Source: Pedobacter planticolens
Lineage (GTDB): Bacteria > Bacteroidota > Bacteroidia > Sphingobacteriales > Sphingobacteriaceae
Assembly: GCF_014172375.1 (NCBI RefSeq)
Contig: NZ_WNXD01000002.1
Span: 1,612,001 to 1,676,000, forward strand
DNA length: 64,000 nucleotides
Reading direction: 5' to 3'
Shown: positions 26,253 through 33,663 of the stretch, in pieces
How the letters are laid out: each line of letters starts with the position of its first letter
Numbering within the stretch: the stretch's first letter is position 1
Position numbers and translations under genes: made by a program
The notes under the pieces: model-generated
Seen by the model: only the letters and a program-made list of their open reading frames with translations
What the model was told of the DNA's origin: nothing
Database searches by the model: none

Positions 26253-26948
26253 TTACTTTTTACGTCTCGTATTAACTTTATGTGTAAACTCTAACTCATT
26301 CCTCTTTCCAAAGTATCTATTTAAAATCATAATAGCAGGCCAAATCAACATCGGACTAAACCTACTCAGCAGGTTTAAATGATTTTCCTTAGGTAAGAAA
26401 AAATTAATAAGCGCACCAATAATAAAAATAGAAGGAACAACTAAAGTTCTCCAACGAGCTAATTGTCGAGTTTTAAGATCATCAAATCCTTCAGAAATTC
26501 GACCTCGGTGTTTGATGATATAAGATAGTAAAGCATAATTTAAAAGGCCAGTTGCTGCAACATTTGCGCAATAGAAATAAAAAGGCAAAGAATACTCTGT
26601 TTGTTCACTATAATACGCCGAACTAAAAGGCATCAAAATAATGGTGAACAAAAAGAAAAAGTTTAGCCAAATGAGTTTATCATCATAATCTTTTATAAAA
26701 GAAAATAAACGATGATGTGAACGCCAGTAAATAGCAATTACAAAAAAGCTAATGATAAAGCCAATAAATCGAGGAAGGAGTTCTGCTAGTTGACTTAGCA
26801 TTTCACTACCGTTCATTCCATCATGAATATGAGGAGGTTTAATCTCTATAACCAAAAGTGTAATCGCGATAGCAAATACAGCATCAGTAAAGAGAATCAT
26901 CCTTTCAATTTGAAACTCTTTCTTTAATTCGTTATTAATCTGCGACAT
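26253..26948 (-). CDS. TMEM175-family (DUF1211) potassium channel-like protein
   Basis: A 231-residue membrane protein. The family signature RMILFTDAVFAIAITLLVIEI is at residues 16-36, where F-(S/T)-D forms the selectivity/gating motif in TMEM175. About six hydrophobic segments are present, matching one TMEM175 repeat. The bacterial relatives are leak potassium channels of the inner membrane. It is followed on the same strand, 13 bp apart, by a kinase gene read first, so cotranscription is possible. Confidence 0.8.
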   Translation of the reverse strand: MSQINNELKKEFQIERMILFTDAVFAIAITLLVIEIKPPHIHDGMNGSEMLSQLAELLPRFIGFIISFFVIAIYWRSHHRLFSFIKDYDDKLIWLNFFFLFTIILMPFSSAYYSEQTEYSLPFYFYCANVAATGLLNYALLSYIIKHRGRISEGFDDLKTRQLARWRTLVVPSIFIIGALINFFLPKENHLNLLSRFSPMLIWPAIMILNRYFGKRNELEFTHKVNTRRKK

Positions 26949-26961
26949 GTTACTTTGGAAA

Positions 26962-28038
26962 TTAGGATAAACATTCTTCGATTATATCTTGCAAAATCTT
27001 TTCGTTTTCAGACAACTCACTTAAAAGCTTAAACTGATTTTTTGCCCTATCTAAATTTTGCGTCGGATAAGTAATCGGATAATAAATACTTCCGCTTAAG
27101 TAATCGGTTAAAAAACGTAAAGCTTGCATATAGACCATGTATCTGCCAGAAAACAAAATCAATTCCTTTTCCGTTGGAGTTAAAATATCCTTCATTTCAG
27201 ATAAATAACCTTTAACAGTAGCTTCAAAATAAGGCAATCTGATTTTTATTTTATTAAGATCAGTTTCGTTTTCAGAAAAAGCACAAAGATAAGTGCGCAT
27301 CATATCTCCTAAATCAGAGATGAATTTACCAGGCATTAGCGTATCTAAATCAATAACGCAAACTCCAATATTAGTAGTCGCATTTAGTAATACGTTGCTA
27401 ATTTTAGTGTCGTGGTGCATTACACGATTAGGGAAATCTTTGCTATGCTCGTAAGAATGGTAATAATCTACAATAAAATGATGGTGCAAAGCAGTTTCAA
27501 TTTCATGATTTGCACTAGCTTTTAAACTAGCCGAAGTTTTACTTAACGCAAAAGTAAATTGCTCATAACGCCAAGCCAAATCATGAAAACCAGGAATAGT
27601 ATCATTTAAAACTGAAGTATCAAACTGATTTAGTAGCCTACTAAATTTACCAAATTGTTTTGCTGCTTCGTAAGCTTGTTTAGGCTCACTAAGCGTGTCA
27701 AATGCAATCGTATCAGCTACAAAAGGAAGTAATCGCCAGTATTCATCGTTATGATGAGCCATCGCATCACCGTTTAAAGTAGTAACTGGCGCTGGAAAAA
27801 GATAATCAGGGTTATGCTCTTTTAAATAATCAGCAACTGCTTTAATATTATTTGCAATAGCAAATGGATCTTTAAAAACCTCTGTATTGATGTTTTGGAG
27901 AATATACTTTTTGTCGTCTTTTAAGGAAGAAAGCAAATAGGTTAGGTTAATATGCCCCGAACCTATTTGCTGTAAAGATATATTGTCGGCTGTAAATCCG
28001 TAAGCCTCTATTATTTCTTTGTCAATACTTAACTCCAT
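26962..28038 (-). CDS. APH-fold sugar kinase, N-acetylhexosamine 1-kinase-like
   Basis: A 358-residue kinase of the aminoglycoside phosphotransferase fold. Catalytic loop VMHHDTKISNVLL (HxDxxxxN type) and the metal-binding VIDLDTLMPG are clear, and the overall sequence resembles N-acetylhexosamine 1-kinase (NahK). The ATG at 28038 overlaps the nucleotidyltransferase stop by 10 bp; an upstream ATG at 28083 would overlap by 55 bp and adds residues unlike the family. With the adjacent nucleotidyltransferase it could convert a free hexosamine to a sugar-1-phosphate and then to an NDP-sugar; that pathway is inferred. Confidence 0.8.
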   Translation of the reverse strand: MELSIDKEIIEAYGFTADNISLQQIGSGHINLTYLLSSLKDDKKYILQNINTEVFKDPFAIANNIKAVADYLKEHNPDYLFPAPVTTLNGDAMAHHNDEYWRLLPFVADTIAFDTLSEPKQAYEAAKQFGKFSRLLNQFDTSVLNDTIPGFHDLAWRYEQFTFALSKTSASLKASANHEIETALHHHFIVDYYHSYEHSKDFPNRVMHHDTKISNVLLNATTNIGVCVIDLDTLMPGKFISDLGDMMRTYLCAFSENETDLNKIKIRLPYFEATVKGYLSEMKDILTPTEKELILFSGRYMVYMQALRFLTDYLSGSIYYPITYPTQNLDRAKNQFKLLSELSENEKILQDIIEECLS

Positions 28039-28928
28039 AAATTTTCTGGGTACATCCCATCTTTTATCAACTGATCTATGCAATTTTGCACAAAAGGTTT
28101 ATCCTCTTTATACGTTACACCAAACCACTGGTTAGAAGTTGGTACCACTTTAAAAGCTGCAGTATTCGTTTTAACCAAGTTCTCGCCAATTAACGGAATA
28201 AAAAACTCAGCTTTTGGTTTGTCTTTATTTGCTGCTGCAAATTCTCTAAATAAATCTTCAGTAACTTTGAAAACCGCAGGTGTAAAGCCCCAAAAGTTCA
28301 TAGAAACAGGCGTTTCAAAAGCTAAAGGATATTCTTTCTCATCTTCTTCGTATACAATGGCGCCATCTTTCTGATAAATTTTTGTACGCTCTACAATTTC
28401 TGCCAAATTACCATCAGCATCAACTTTACAAACCCCACGAGAAACTGCTCCAAAGTCTGATAAAGTTTTTCCTATCTGGTAACCTATAATAGAAAAATTA
28501 CTATCTGTAGCTTCAGTATTTAAAAAATGAACCATTTTCTCGTATGCATCTAAACCATAAAAATCATCAGCATTAATTACACAAAAAGGTTCGTTAATTA
28601 CTTTTCTTCCAGATAGAATTGCATGCGCTGTACCCCAAGGTTTTTCTCTGTAAATTTCCTCTTCAATGCCAAATTGTTTTAAATCGAAGTTCTGAAAAAC
28701 GTAATCAGTTTCTATTTTTCCTTTAAGTTTAGCATCGAAGATAGCTCTAAAATTATCTACAAATTCTTCTTTAATGATAAATACAACTTTACCAAAACCT
28801 GCTTTAATTGCATCATAAATAGAGTAATCGATGATGGTTTCGCCATTAGGACCAAAGCCATCAATTTGCTTCATGCTTCCGTAACGACTAGCCATACCAG
28901 CCGCTAATATTAATAAAGTAGGTTTCAT
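28029..28928 (-). CDS. Sugar-1-phosphate nucleotidyltransferase
   Basis: A 299-residue nucleotidyltransferase of the GT-A-like fold. The N-terminal signature is LAAGMASRYGSMKQIDGFGPNG (a variant of GxGxRxxPxxxxxPK), with the metal-binding VINADDFYG near residue 122. Its 3' end overlaps the kinase gene, indicating coupled expression and a shared pathway of sugar activation. The nucleotide and sugar are not predictable from sequence. Confidence 0.82.
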   Translation of the reverse strand: MKPTLLILAAGMASRYGSMKQIDGFGPNGETIIDYSIYDAIKAGFGKVVFIIKEEFVDNFRAIFDAKLKGKIETDYVFQNFDLKQFGIEEEIYREKPWGTAHAILSGRKVINEPFCVINADDFYGLDAYEKMVHFLNTEATDSNFSIIGYQIGKTLSDFGAVSRGVCKVDADGNLAEIVERTKIYQKDGAIVYEEDEKEYPLAFETPVSMNFWGFTPAVFKVTEDLFREFAAANKDKPKAEFFIPLIGENLVKTNTAAFKVVPTSNQWFGVTYKEDKPFVQNCIDQLIKDGMYPENLWS

Positions 28929-28984
28929 TTATTTGAAATATTTTTTAGTTAACGATGTTAGTTTAGAATGGGCTAAAGATAATA

Positions 28985-30553
28985 CTAAAAGCCAAATAAT
29001 CCACCGCCAGAGCGAGGTTTTTTGCCAGTTAGCATTCCAAATAAACCGCGGACAATTTCTTTACCTATTTGGCGAGTAATCGTTGCACCCATTACTTTTT
29101 CTACTATACTTTTTTCGCCAGGTTTAGGTTTGCTTTCAGCTTCTATGCGTTCTTGCTCTTCGGCTGCAGCTTTAACTTCATTGTCTTCCGCAAGTTTTTT
29201 ATTAACTCTATCGGTCAGCATTTCAAAAGCGCTTACTGGGTCAATAGTTGCTTGGTATTTAGTAAATAACGGACTAGCCTGCATCAATTTATCACAATCT
29301 GCTGCTGCCATTGGTCCCATTATCGCCCTTGGCGGAGTAAGCATAGTTGCGGCAACCTCTGTTGGGATACCCTTTTCATTTAATACAGTAACTAACGCCT
29401 GCCCAGTACCTAATCCAGTAAGTATTTTATCAATTTCATAAAAGTCTGATTTCGGATAGGTATTTACCGTTTTTCTCAACGCATCAACATCATTTGGTGT
29501 AAATGCTCTTAATGCATGTTGCACCCGATTACCCAATTGCGCCAATACGCTTTCGGGCACATCCATTGGCGATTGCGTACAGAAGAAAACGCCAATCCCT
29601 TTAGAACGAATTAATCTAATAATGGTATTTACTTGTTCTAAAAATGCTTTAGGCGCATCGTTAAACAATAAATGTGCTTCATCAAAGAAGAAAACCAATT
29701 TAGGTTTATCCAAATCTCCAGCCTCTGGCATTGCCTGATAAATCTCTGCCAATAAACTTAATAGAAACGTAGAATATAAAATGGGCTGATTTTGTACGTC
29801 GGAAATGTTTAGCAAACTAATTACTCCTTTGCCATCTACTCTGCTAAAAAGATCCTCAATATCGTAAGATGTTTCGCCAAACATACTCGCCAAACCTTGC
29901 TGCTCTATCGCCACAACTTTTCTTAAAATAGTGCTCGATGTTGCCGTAGAAATAGATCCATAACTGCCTTTAATTTCTGCAGCACCGTCTCCTTCTGATA
30001 AATAACCTAACAGTTTCTTTAAATCATTTAAATCTACAATAGGCATTTTGTTATCATCGGCATATTTAAAAATTACCGCCAATACACCGGTCTGGGTTTC
30101 GTTTAACTCTAATATCTTAGCCAATAAAACTGGTCCAAATTCGGTAACTGTGGCTCGCATTTGCGCACCAAGTTTACCGCTTAATGAATATAATTCTACC
30201 GGGAAACCGCTAGGAGCAAAGGGTTTGTTTAATTGCTTTGCTCTATCTTCAATCTTCGGGTTTGTAGTGCCGGGCTGATTTAAACCAGAAAGATCTCCCT
30301 TTACATCTAACATAAAAACGGGTACGCCAGCGTCCGATAGCTGTTCTGCTAATAACTGTAAGGTTCTAGTTTTGCCCGTTCCAGTTGCTCCTGCAATTAA
30401 ACCGTGTCGGTTCATCATACGTAAAGGCAAGTTTACTTCTGCTTCGCTAAGTACTTCGCCATCTAAAATACCTGCGCCTAAATAAATAGATGCGCCTGTT
30501 GGGGTGTATGATGCTTTTATTTTTTCTATAAATAGCGGTTTTTTATCGCTCAT
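28985..30553 (-). CDS. HerA-like/DUF853 ATPase
   Basis: A 522-residue AAA-type ATPase of the DUF853 (YjgR) family. Walker A is GATGTGKT (55-62), followed by FMLDVKGDLSGL; Walker B is LVFFFDEAHLLF; a sensor-like FFCTQSPMDVPESVLAQLGNRVQHALRAF follows. Family members resemble HerA and FtsK motors but their role is poorly known. It is a stand-alone gene, without NurA nearby, which argues against the archaeal-type end-resection system. Confidence 0.85.
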   Translation of the reverse strand: MSDKKPLFIEKIKASYTPTGASIYLGAGILDGEVLSEAEVNLPLRMMNRHGLIAGATGTGKTRTLQLLAEQLSDAGVPVFMLDVKGDLSGLNQPGTTNPKIEDRAKQLNKPFAPSGFPVELYSLSGKLGAQMRATVTEFGPVLLAKILELNETQTGVLAVIFKYADDNKMPIVDLNDLKKLLGYLSEGDGAAEIKGSYGSISTATSSTILRKVVAIEQQGLASMFGETSYDIEDLFSRVDGKGVISLLNISDVQNQPILYSTFLLSLLAEIYQAMPEAGDLDKPKLVFFFDEAHLLFNDAPKAFLEQVNTIIRLIRSKGIGVFFCTQSPMDVPESVLAQLGNRVQHALRAFTPNDVDALRKTVNTYPKSDFYEIDKILTGLGTGQALVTVLNEKGIPTEVAATMLTPPRAIMGPMAAADCDKLMQASPLFTKYQATIDPVSAFEMLTDRVNKKLAEDNEVKAAAEEQERIEAESKPKPGEKSIVEKVMGATITRQIGKEIVRGLFGMLTGKKPRSGGGLFGF

Positions 30554-30606
30554 GATGTAGGTGTTTGTGGCGTTTAAATTAATAAAGATATAGGAGAAAC
30601 TATAAA

Positions 30607-31053
30607 TTAATTATATTTCTCTTTTAATTTCTCCACTACTTTTTGTCCAATTTTCATGCCTAATTGCTGTCCAACTTGCATAGACTCTTGTGTAATAATG
30701 GGTGTTTTCTCAGCAAACTTTTTACCTATCGGCGATTCATAAAAAGCAATTAATTGATTAATGTCGGCCAAGGTTAAATGTTTTTCATACACAGGAACCA
30801 GCATATCTGCCATATCACCTATTGTTGTTTTTAAAAGTTCAGCACTCATTTCAGTCCAAAATTCTTCAGGCACATCAGATTTCTTCGTTTTAAAGGCAGT
30901 TATCATTTGGTTAATTACCACTTTACAAGTGTTTTCGGCACCAGATGCGACCATCATTTTTTTTAATGCGGTTTTGTATTCGGTATTTGTTTGGCCAAAG
31001 CACACGCTTGTAGATATCACGAAAAACGTAAGGAGTGTTAATAATTTTTTCAT
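30607..31053 (-). CDS. DUF2059 secreted protein
   Basis: A 148-residue protein with a signal peptide (MKKLLTLLTFFVISTSVCFG). The C-terminal half holds the DUF2059 pattern: YEKHLTLADINQLIAFYESPIGKKFAEKTP. Such helical proteins are common in the periplasm and have no settled function. It lies 53 bp from the ATPase gene on the same strand and may be cotranscribed with it. Confidence 0.82.
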   Translation of the reverse strand: MKKLLTLLTFFVISTSVCFGQTNTEYKTALKKMMVASGAENTCKVVINQMITAFKTKKSDVPEEFWTEMSAELLKTTIGDMADMLVPVYEKHLTLADINQLIAFYESPIGKKFAEKTPIITQESMQVGQQLGMKIGQKVVEKLKEKYN

Positions 31054-31189
31054 AGGGTTTTTGTTTTCAAGGTTAATTAGATAATCTGATTTGTAGTATA
31101 TAAAGCTATTTATTTTTTAGTAGTTGTATTCTATTTGGTTAAATATTTTCAGCAGAGGTTTGGGGGAAGTTTTTTGGTAGGCTGAAGGA

Positions 31190-31231
31190 ACCACCCCGCC
31201 TTTCAGGCACCCCTGCAAGGGAGGGGAATTG
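31190..31231. repeat. Dispersed intergenic repeat (CCACCCCGCC…GGGAGGGG)
   Basis: ACCACCCCGCCTTTCAGGCA followed by CCCCTGCAAGGGAGGGG includes the hairpin CCCCTGCAAGGGAGGGG (CCCT/AGGG core). It is GC-rich against the AT-rich surround. It sits 20 bp before the minisatellite. Confidence 0.5.
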
Positions 31232-31251
31232 CAAAGTTGTGCATGCTAGGT

Positions 31252-31587
31252 TTCTTTTTGCAGGTGGTGTAATTCTTTTGGCGGGTGGTCTAGTTCTTTT
31301 TGCGGGTTGTCTAGTTCTTTTTGCGGGTGTTCTAGTTCTTTTTACGGGTGTTCTAGTTCTTTTTACGGGTTGTCTAGTTCTTTTTGCGGGTTGTCTAGTT
31401 CTTTTTGCGGGTGGTCTAGCTCTTTTTGCGGGTGGTCTAGTTCTTTTTACGGGTGTTCTAGCTCTTTTGGCGGGTGGTCTAGTTCTTTTGGCGGATGGCT
31501 TAGTTCTTTTGGCGGGTGGTCTAGCTCTTTTTGCGGGTGGCTTAGTTCTTTTTGCGGGTGGTGTAGTCCTTTTGGTAGGCAGTTTAT
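31252..31587. repeat. 21-bp tandem repeat (minisatellite), about 16 units
   Basis: Fifteen full copies and one decayed copy of a 21-bp unit, consensus TTCTTTTTGCGGGTGGTCTA plus G. Copies differ at a few recurrent positions (TTC/CTC, TTT/TTG, GCG/ACG, GGT/TGT/GTT, GGTCTAG/GGCTTAG). CTAG recurs at fixed phase. Because 21 is divisible by 3, long frames stay open: on the + strand LVLFAGG and SSSFCGW heptads, and on the - strand a basic RPPAKRT heptad without an ATG. The rest of the 647-bp gap (31054-31700) holds only short repeats. Confidence 0.95.
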
Positions 31588-31700
31588 TCGTTTAGTTGGA
31601 GTATATTCCCTTAAAAGACTAGTAATTAGCTAATTTGTGGCTGTTTAAATTCTATACCTTGAGGTTAATTAATAAGTGTATTTATTTAATGATTTAAACA

Positions 31701-32444
31701 ATGTCTAAAATTAATGAAACAGGAGAAGCTAAAAATCTAGCGAACTTTGAAATTTTAATTACTTATGTAATTGGTTTTGGTGCAATTTATAAGCCGTCTA
31801 GGGCATCGATTAGTGTTGGCAATATGCAGGGGCAATTGGTAAAGGCAAAGGATGTAGTTAATGAATTACATGTGGTGTTGGCTAGTTGGAGTAATGCTGT
31901 TGCTGCTAGGGAGATAGAATTTAAACCTTTAAGGGGGTTAAGCACTCGTTTATTAAATGCTTTAAAAGCTACTGATACTCCACTACAGATAATTGAGAAT
32001 GTAGCAACTATAAATAGAAAGTTGCAGGGTAAAAGGGCATCGGCTAAATTAACGGAGGAGGAGAAAAGTGCATTGGCAGCTGAGGGGAAGGCGGTTAATC
32101 AGATTTCTGTATCGCAACGGGGTTATAATAATATGTTGGATCATTTTGATAAGTTGGTTAAGTTGCTGGCTTCTATCCCTCAGTATAAGCCGAATGAAAC
32201 GGAGTTGAAGGTTGCAACATTGACTTTGTTATATACTAAGTTGCAACAATTGAGTATGGCGGTTGTTGCAACTGAAATTGAACTTAGTAATGTGCGTTTG
32301 TTGCGGAACGAGTTGATGTATAACTTGGAAACGGGTGTTGTTGCTACTGCTCAGGATGCAAAAACATATGTGAAATCTGTGTTTGGTGCTGGTAGTGCTC
32401 AATACAAACAGGTTTCTGGTTTGATTTTTAAAATGGCGAAGTGA
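31701..32444 (+). CDS. Hypothetical protein, helical, unknown function
   Basis: A 247-residue protein that is mainly alpha-helical by eye, with no signal peptide or membrane segment. I do not recognise a domain. The N-terminus (ITYVIGFGAIYKPSRASISVGNMQGQLVKAKDVV) suggests a repeat of two similar helical bundles, the second starting near KLLASIPQYKPNETELKVATLTLLYTKLQQL. The phrase Y-K-P-(S/N)-x2 followed by a helix with L-x2-L occurs in both halves, so an internal duplication is likely. It stands between the minisatellite and the 1-kb repeat region and ends in a strong terminator. Confidence 0.75.
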   Translation: MSKINETGEAKNLANFEILITYVIGFGAIYKPSRASISVGNMQGQLVKAKDVVNELHVVLASWSNAVAAREIEFKPLRGLSTRLLNALKATDTPLQIIENVATINRKLQGKRASAKLTEEEKSALAAEGKAVNQISVSQRGYNNMLDHFDKLVKLLASIPQYKPNETELKVATLTLLYTKLQQLSMAVVATEIELSNVRLLRNELMYNLETGVVATAQDAKTYVKSVFGAGSAQYKQVSGLIFKMAK

Positions 32445-32464
32445 TTGTAAGGATGTTGATTGTA

Positions 32465-32495
32465 AATCCTCTAAGGTTTCTTAGAGGATTTTTTG
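32465..32495 (+). terminator. Terminator of the hypothetical gene
   Basis: AATCCTCTAAG (32465-32475) pairs perfectly with CTTAGAGGATT (32480-32490) around a 4-nt loop and continues into TTTT. It begins 20 bp after the stop codon. Confidence 0.88.
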
Positions 32496-32545
32496 TTTTT
32501 CTATATATGTCATGCTTGTCATCCAGAGCGCAGCGAAGGATATCT

Positions 32546-32828
32546 TTTTTAGCTCGCCGCCGCTGTGGCTCTTACCTTTTTCTTGATAAAAAGGTAACCA
32601 AAAATCAAGGCTGTGTATCATCTCTCGGATTAAGCTATTAAAACTTTTAAGGCAACAAGCAGCAGGTTCGATGAAAGATCGAACTGGCTCATTGTTTTGA
32701 GCTGTGGTTTTTGAAAGGTAATGGAGAAGTTTTAATGCTTTCTCCTTCGGGATGCTACAAGGCCGGTCCTCGTTCTTGGGAATGGGTTGTGGTTTTGGAA
32801 AGGTTGTAGGGCGGTTGCGTCATTGCGA
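32546..32828. repeat. 283-bp direct repeat, copy 1
   Basis: From TTTTTAGCTCGCCGCCGCT to GCGGTTGCGTCATTGCGA. It aligns without gaps to copy 2 at a constant offset of 408 bp, with few differences. It contains a 10-bp hairpin (TTACCTTTTT/AAAAAGGTAA, loop CTTGAT, 32572-32597), a GTTCGAT/ATCGAAC hairpin, and a GGAGAA…TTCTCC pair. No convincing coding frame. Confidence 0.92.
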
Positions 32829-32953
32829 CCGTAGTGGAGAAATCTTTCTCGCTTATTAATCTATCAGTTGTTGTGGATTATTAATCTGTTTATATATTTT
32901 CAGCTGTATTAATGAGCTCAGAAGTTCGGTTTCAAATCCACTTTTATTTATAA

Positions 32954-33236
32954 TTTTTAGCTCGCCGCCGCTATGGCTCTTTCTTTTCTCTTGATAGAAA
33001 AGAAACAAAAGATCAAGGCTTAGTATCATCTCTCGGATTAAGCTATTAAAACTTTTAAGGCAACAAGCAGCAGGTTCGATGAAAGATCGAACTGGCTCAT
33101 TGTTTTGGACTGTGGTTTTTGAAAGGTAATGGAGAAGTTTTAATGCTTTCTCCTTCGGGATGCTACAAGGCCGGTCCTCGTGCTTGGGAAAGGGTTGTGG
33201 TTTTGGAAGGGTTGTAGGGCGGTTGCGTCATTGCGA
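32954..33236. repeat. 283-bp direct repeat, copy 2
   Basis: The second copy of the element. Its first hairpin is TTTCTTTTCT/AGAAAAGAAA with the same CTTGAT loop (32980-33005). Compared with copy 1, three stem pairs differ and all three are compensated, while most of the remaining sequence is identical. Confidence 0.92.
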
Positions 33237-33241
33237 GGCAC

Positions 33242-33274
33242 GAAGCAATCTTTCTTGACTAGATAGATTGCTTC
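33242..33274. repeat. REP-like inverted pair
   Basis: GAAGCAATCT (33242-33251) and AGATTGCTTC (33265-33274) are perfect reverse complements, inside a longer pattern of GTCATTGCGAGGCACGAAGC and GGCAATGACG that is typical of short interspersed repeats. Confidence 0.55.
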
Positions 33275-33576
33275 ACTCCATCACTTTCCCCTAGCTTCGG
33301 TTGGCAATGACGACCGCATTTCCCACTCGTTATTGCGAAGGAGTTTCTTCACTGACCGCTATTGCACAGGTTTTTGTTATTTAAACCTGATTGTAGTGTA
33401 AAGCCCGCAAGTTGAGGTACGAAACGAGGACTTGAAACGGAAAGCAGGACTGACTTTAATAGTTGTGGTGTTTTTGCTTTTCGAAAAAGGAAAAATGTTT
33501 TAATAAGGATTTAGGAGATCCTTCGCTGCGCTCTGGATGACAAAATACCACATAGGTGGCATAGTTTTAAGTTTAA

Positions 33577-33610
33577 ACAAAAAAGGTCTAAGAAATTAAT
33601 CTTAGACCTT
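33577..33610 (-). terminator. Terminator of the M42 peptidase gene
   Basis: AAGGTCTAAGA (33583-33593) pairs perfectly with TCTTAGACCTT (33600-33610); on the minus strand the stem is followed by a run of T (A8 on the plus strand at 33577-33584). It lies about 54 bp past the stop of the minus-strand peptidase gene. Confidence 0.8.
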
Positions 33611-33663
33611 ATGTTTCACTGCATTACGGTTCCCGTTTTCACGGGAATGACGGGGTTAGTTGC

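Larger units (their letters stand above)
32517..33542. mobile_element. 1.03-kb non-coding block bounded by 25-bp perfect inverted repeats
   Basis: TGTCATCCAGAGCGCAGCGA… at 32517-32541 is the exact reverse complement of 33518-33542. Between them are two 283-bp direct repeats, a 125-bp spacer, a REP-like inverted pair near 33242-33274 and a copy of the AACCTGAT…AGCAGGAC repeat. No open frame of note lies inside. The ends suggest a composite of repeat elements or a passive (MITE-like) element; no target duplication was seen, so mobility is unproven. It accounts for nearly all of the 1.2-kb gene gap. Confidence 0.5.

Noticed and set aside
28970-30553. HerA-NurA type DNA-end processing or defence system
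   Set aside because: The ATPase is DUF853-like, and no nuclease or other defence gene is adjacent.
31252-31587. CRISPR array
   Set aside because: Units are contiguous with no unique spacers and no cas genes nearby.
31239-31633. Two plus-strand frames over the minisatellite as protein genes
   Set aside because: They are forced open by the 21-bp period and have no non-repeat domain. Kept as a question in the findings, not listed as genes.
32441-32641. 66-residue frame after the hypothetical gene
   Set aside because: It overlaps the terminator and the repeat element; its protein text (SYLFLDKKVTKNQGC) is the repeat's hairpin read as codons.
32922-32942. tRNA-like T-arm (GGTTTCAAATCC)
   Set aside because: No acceptor, D or anticodon stems can be drawn around it.
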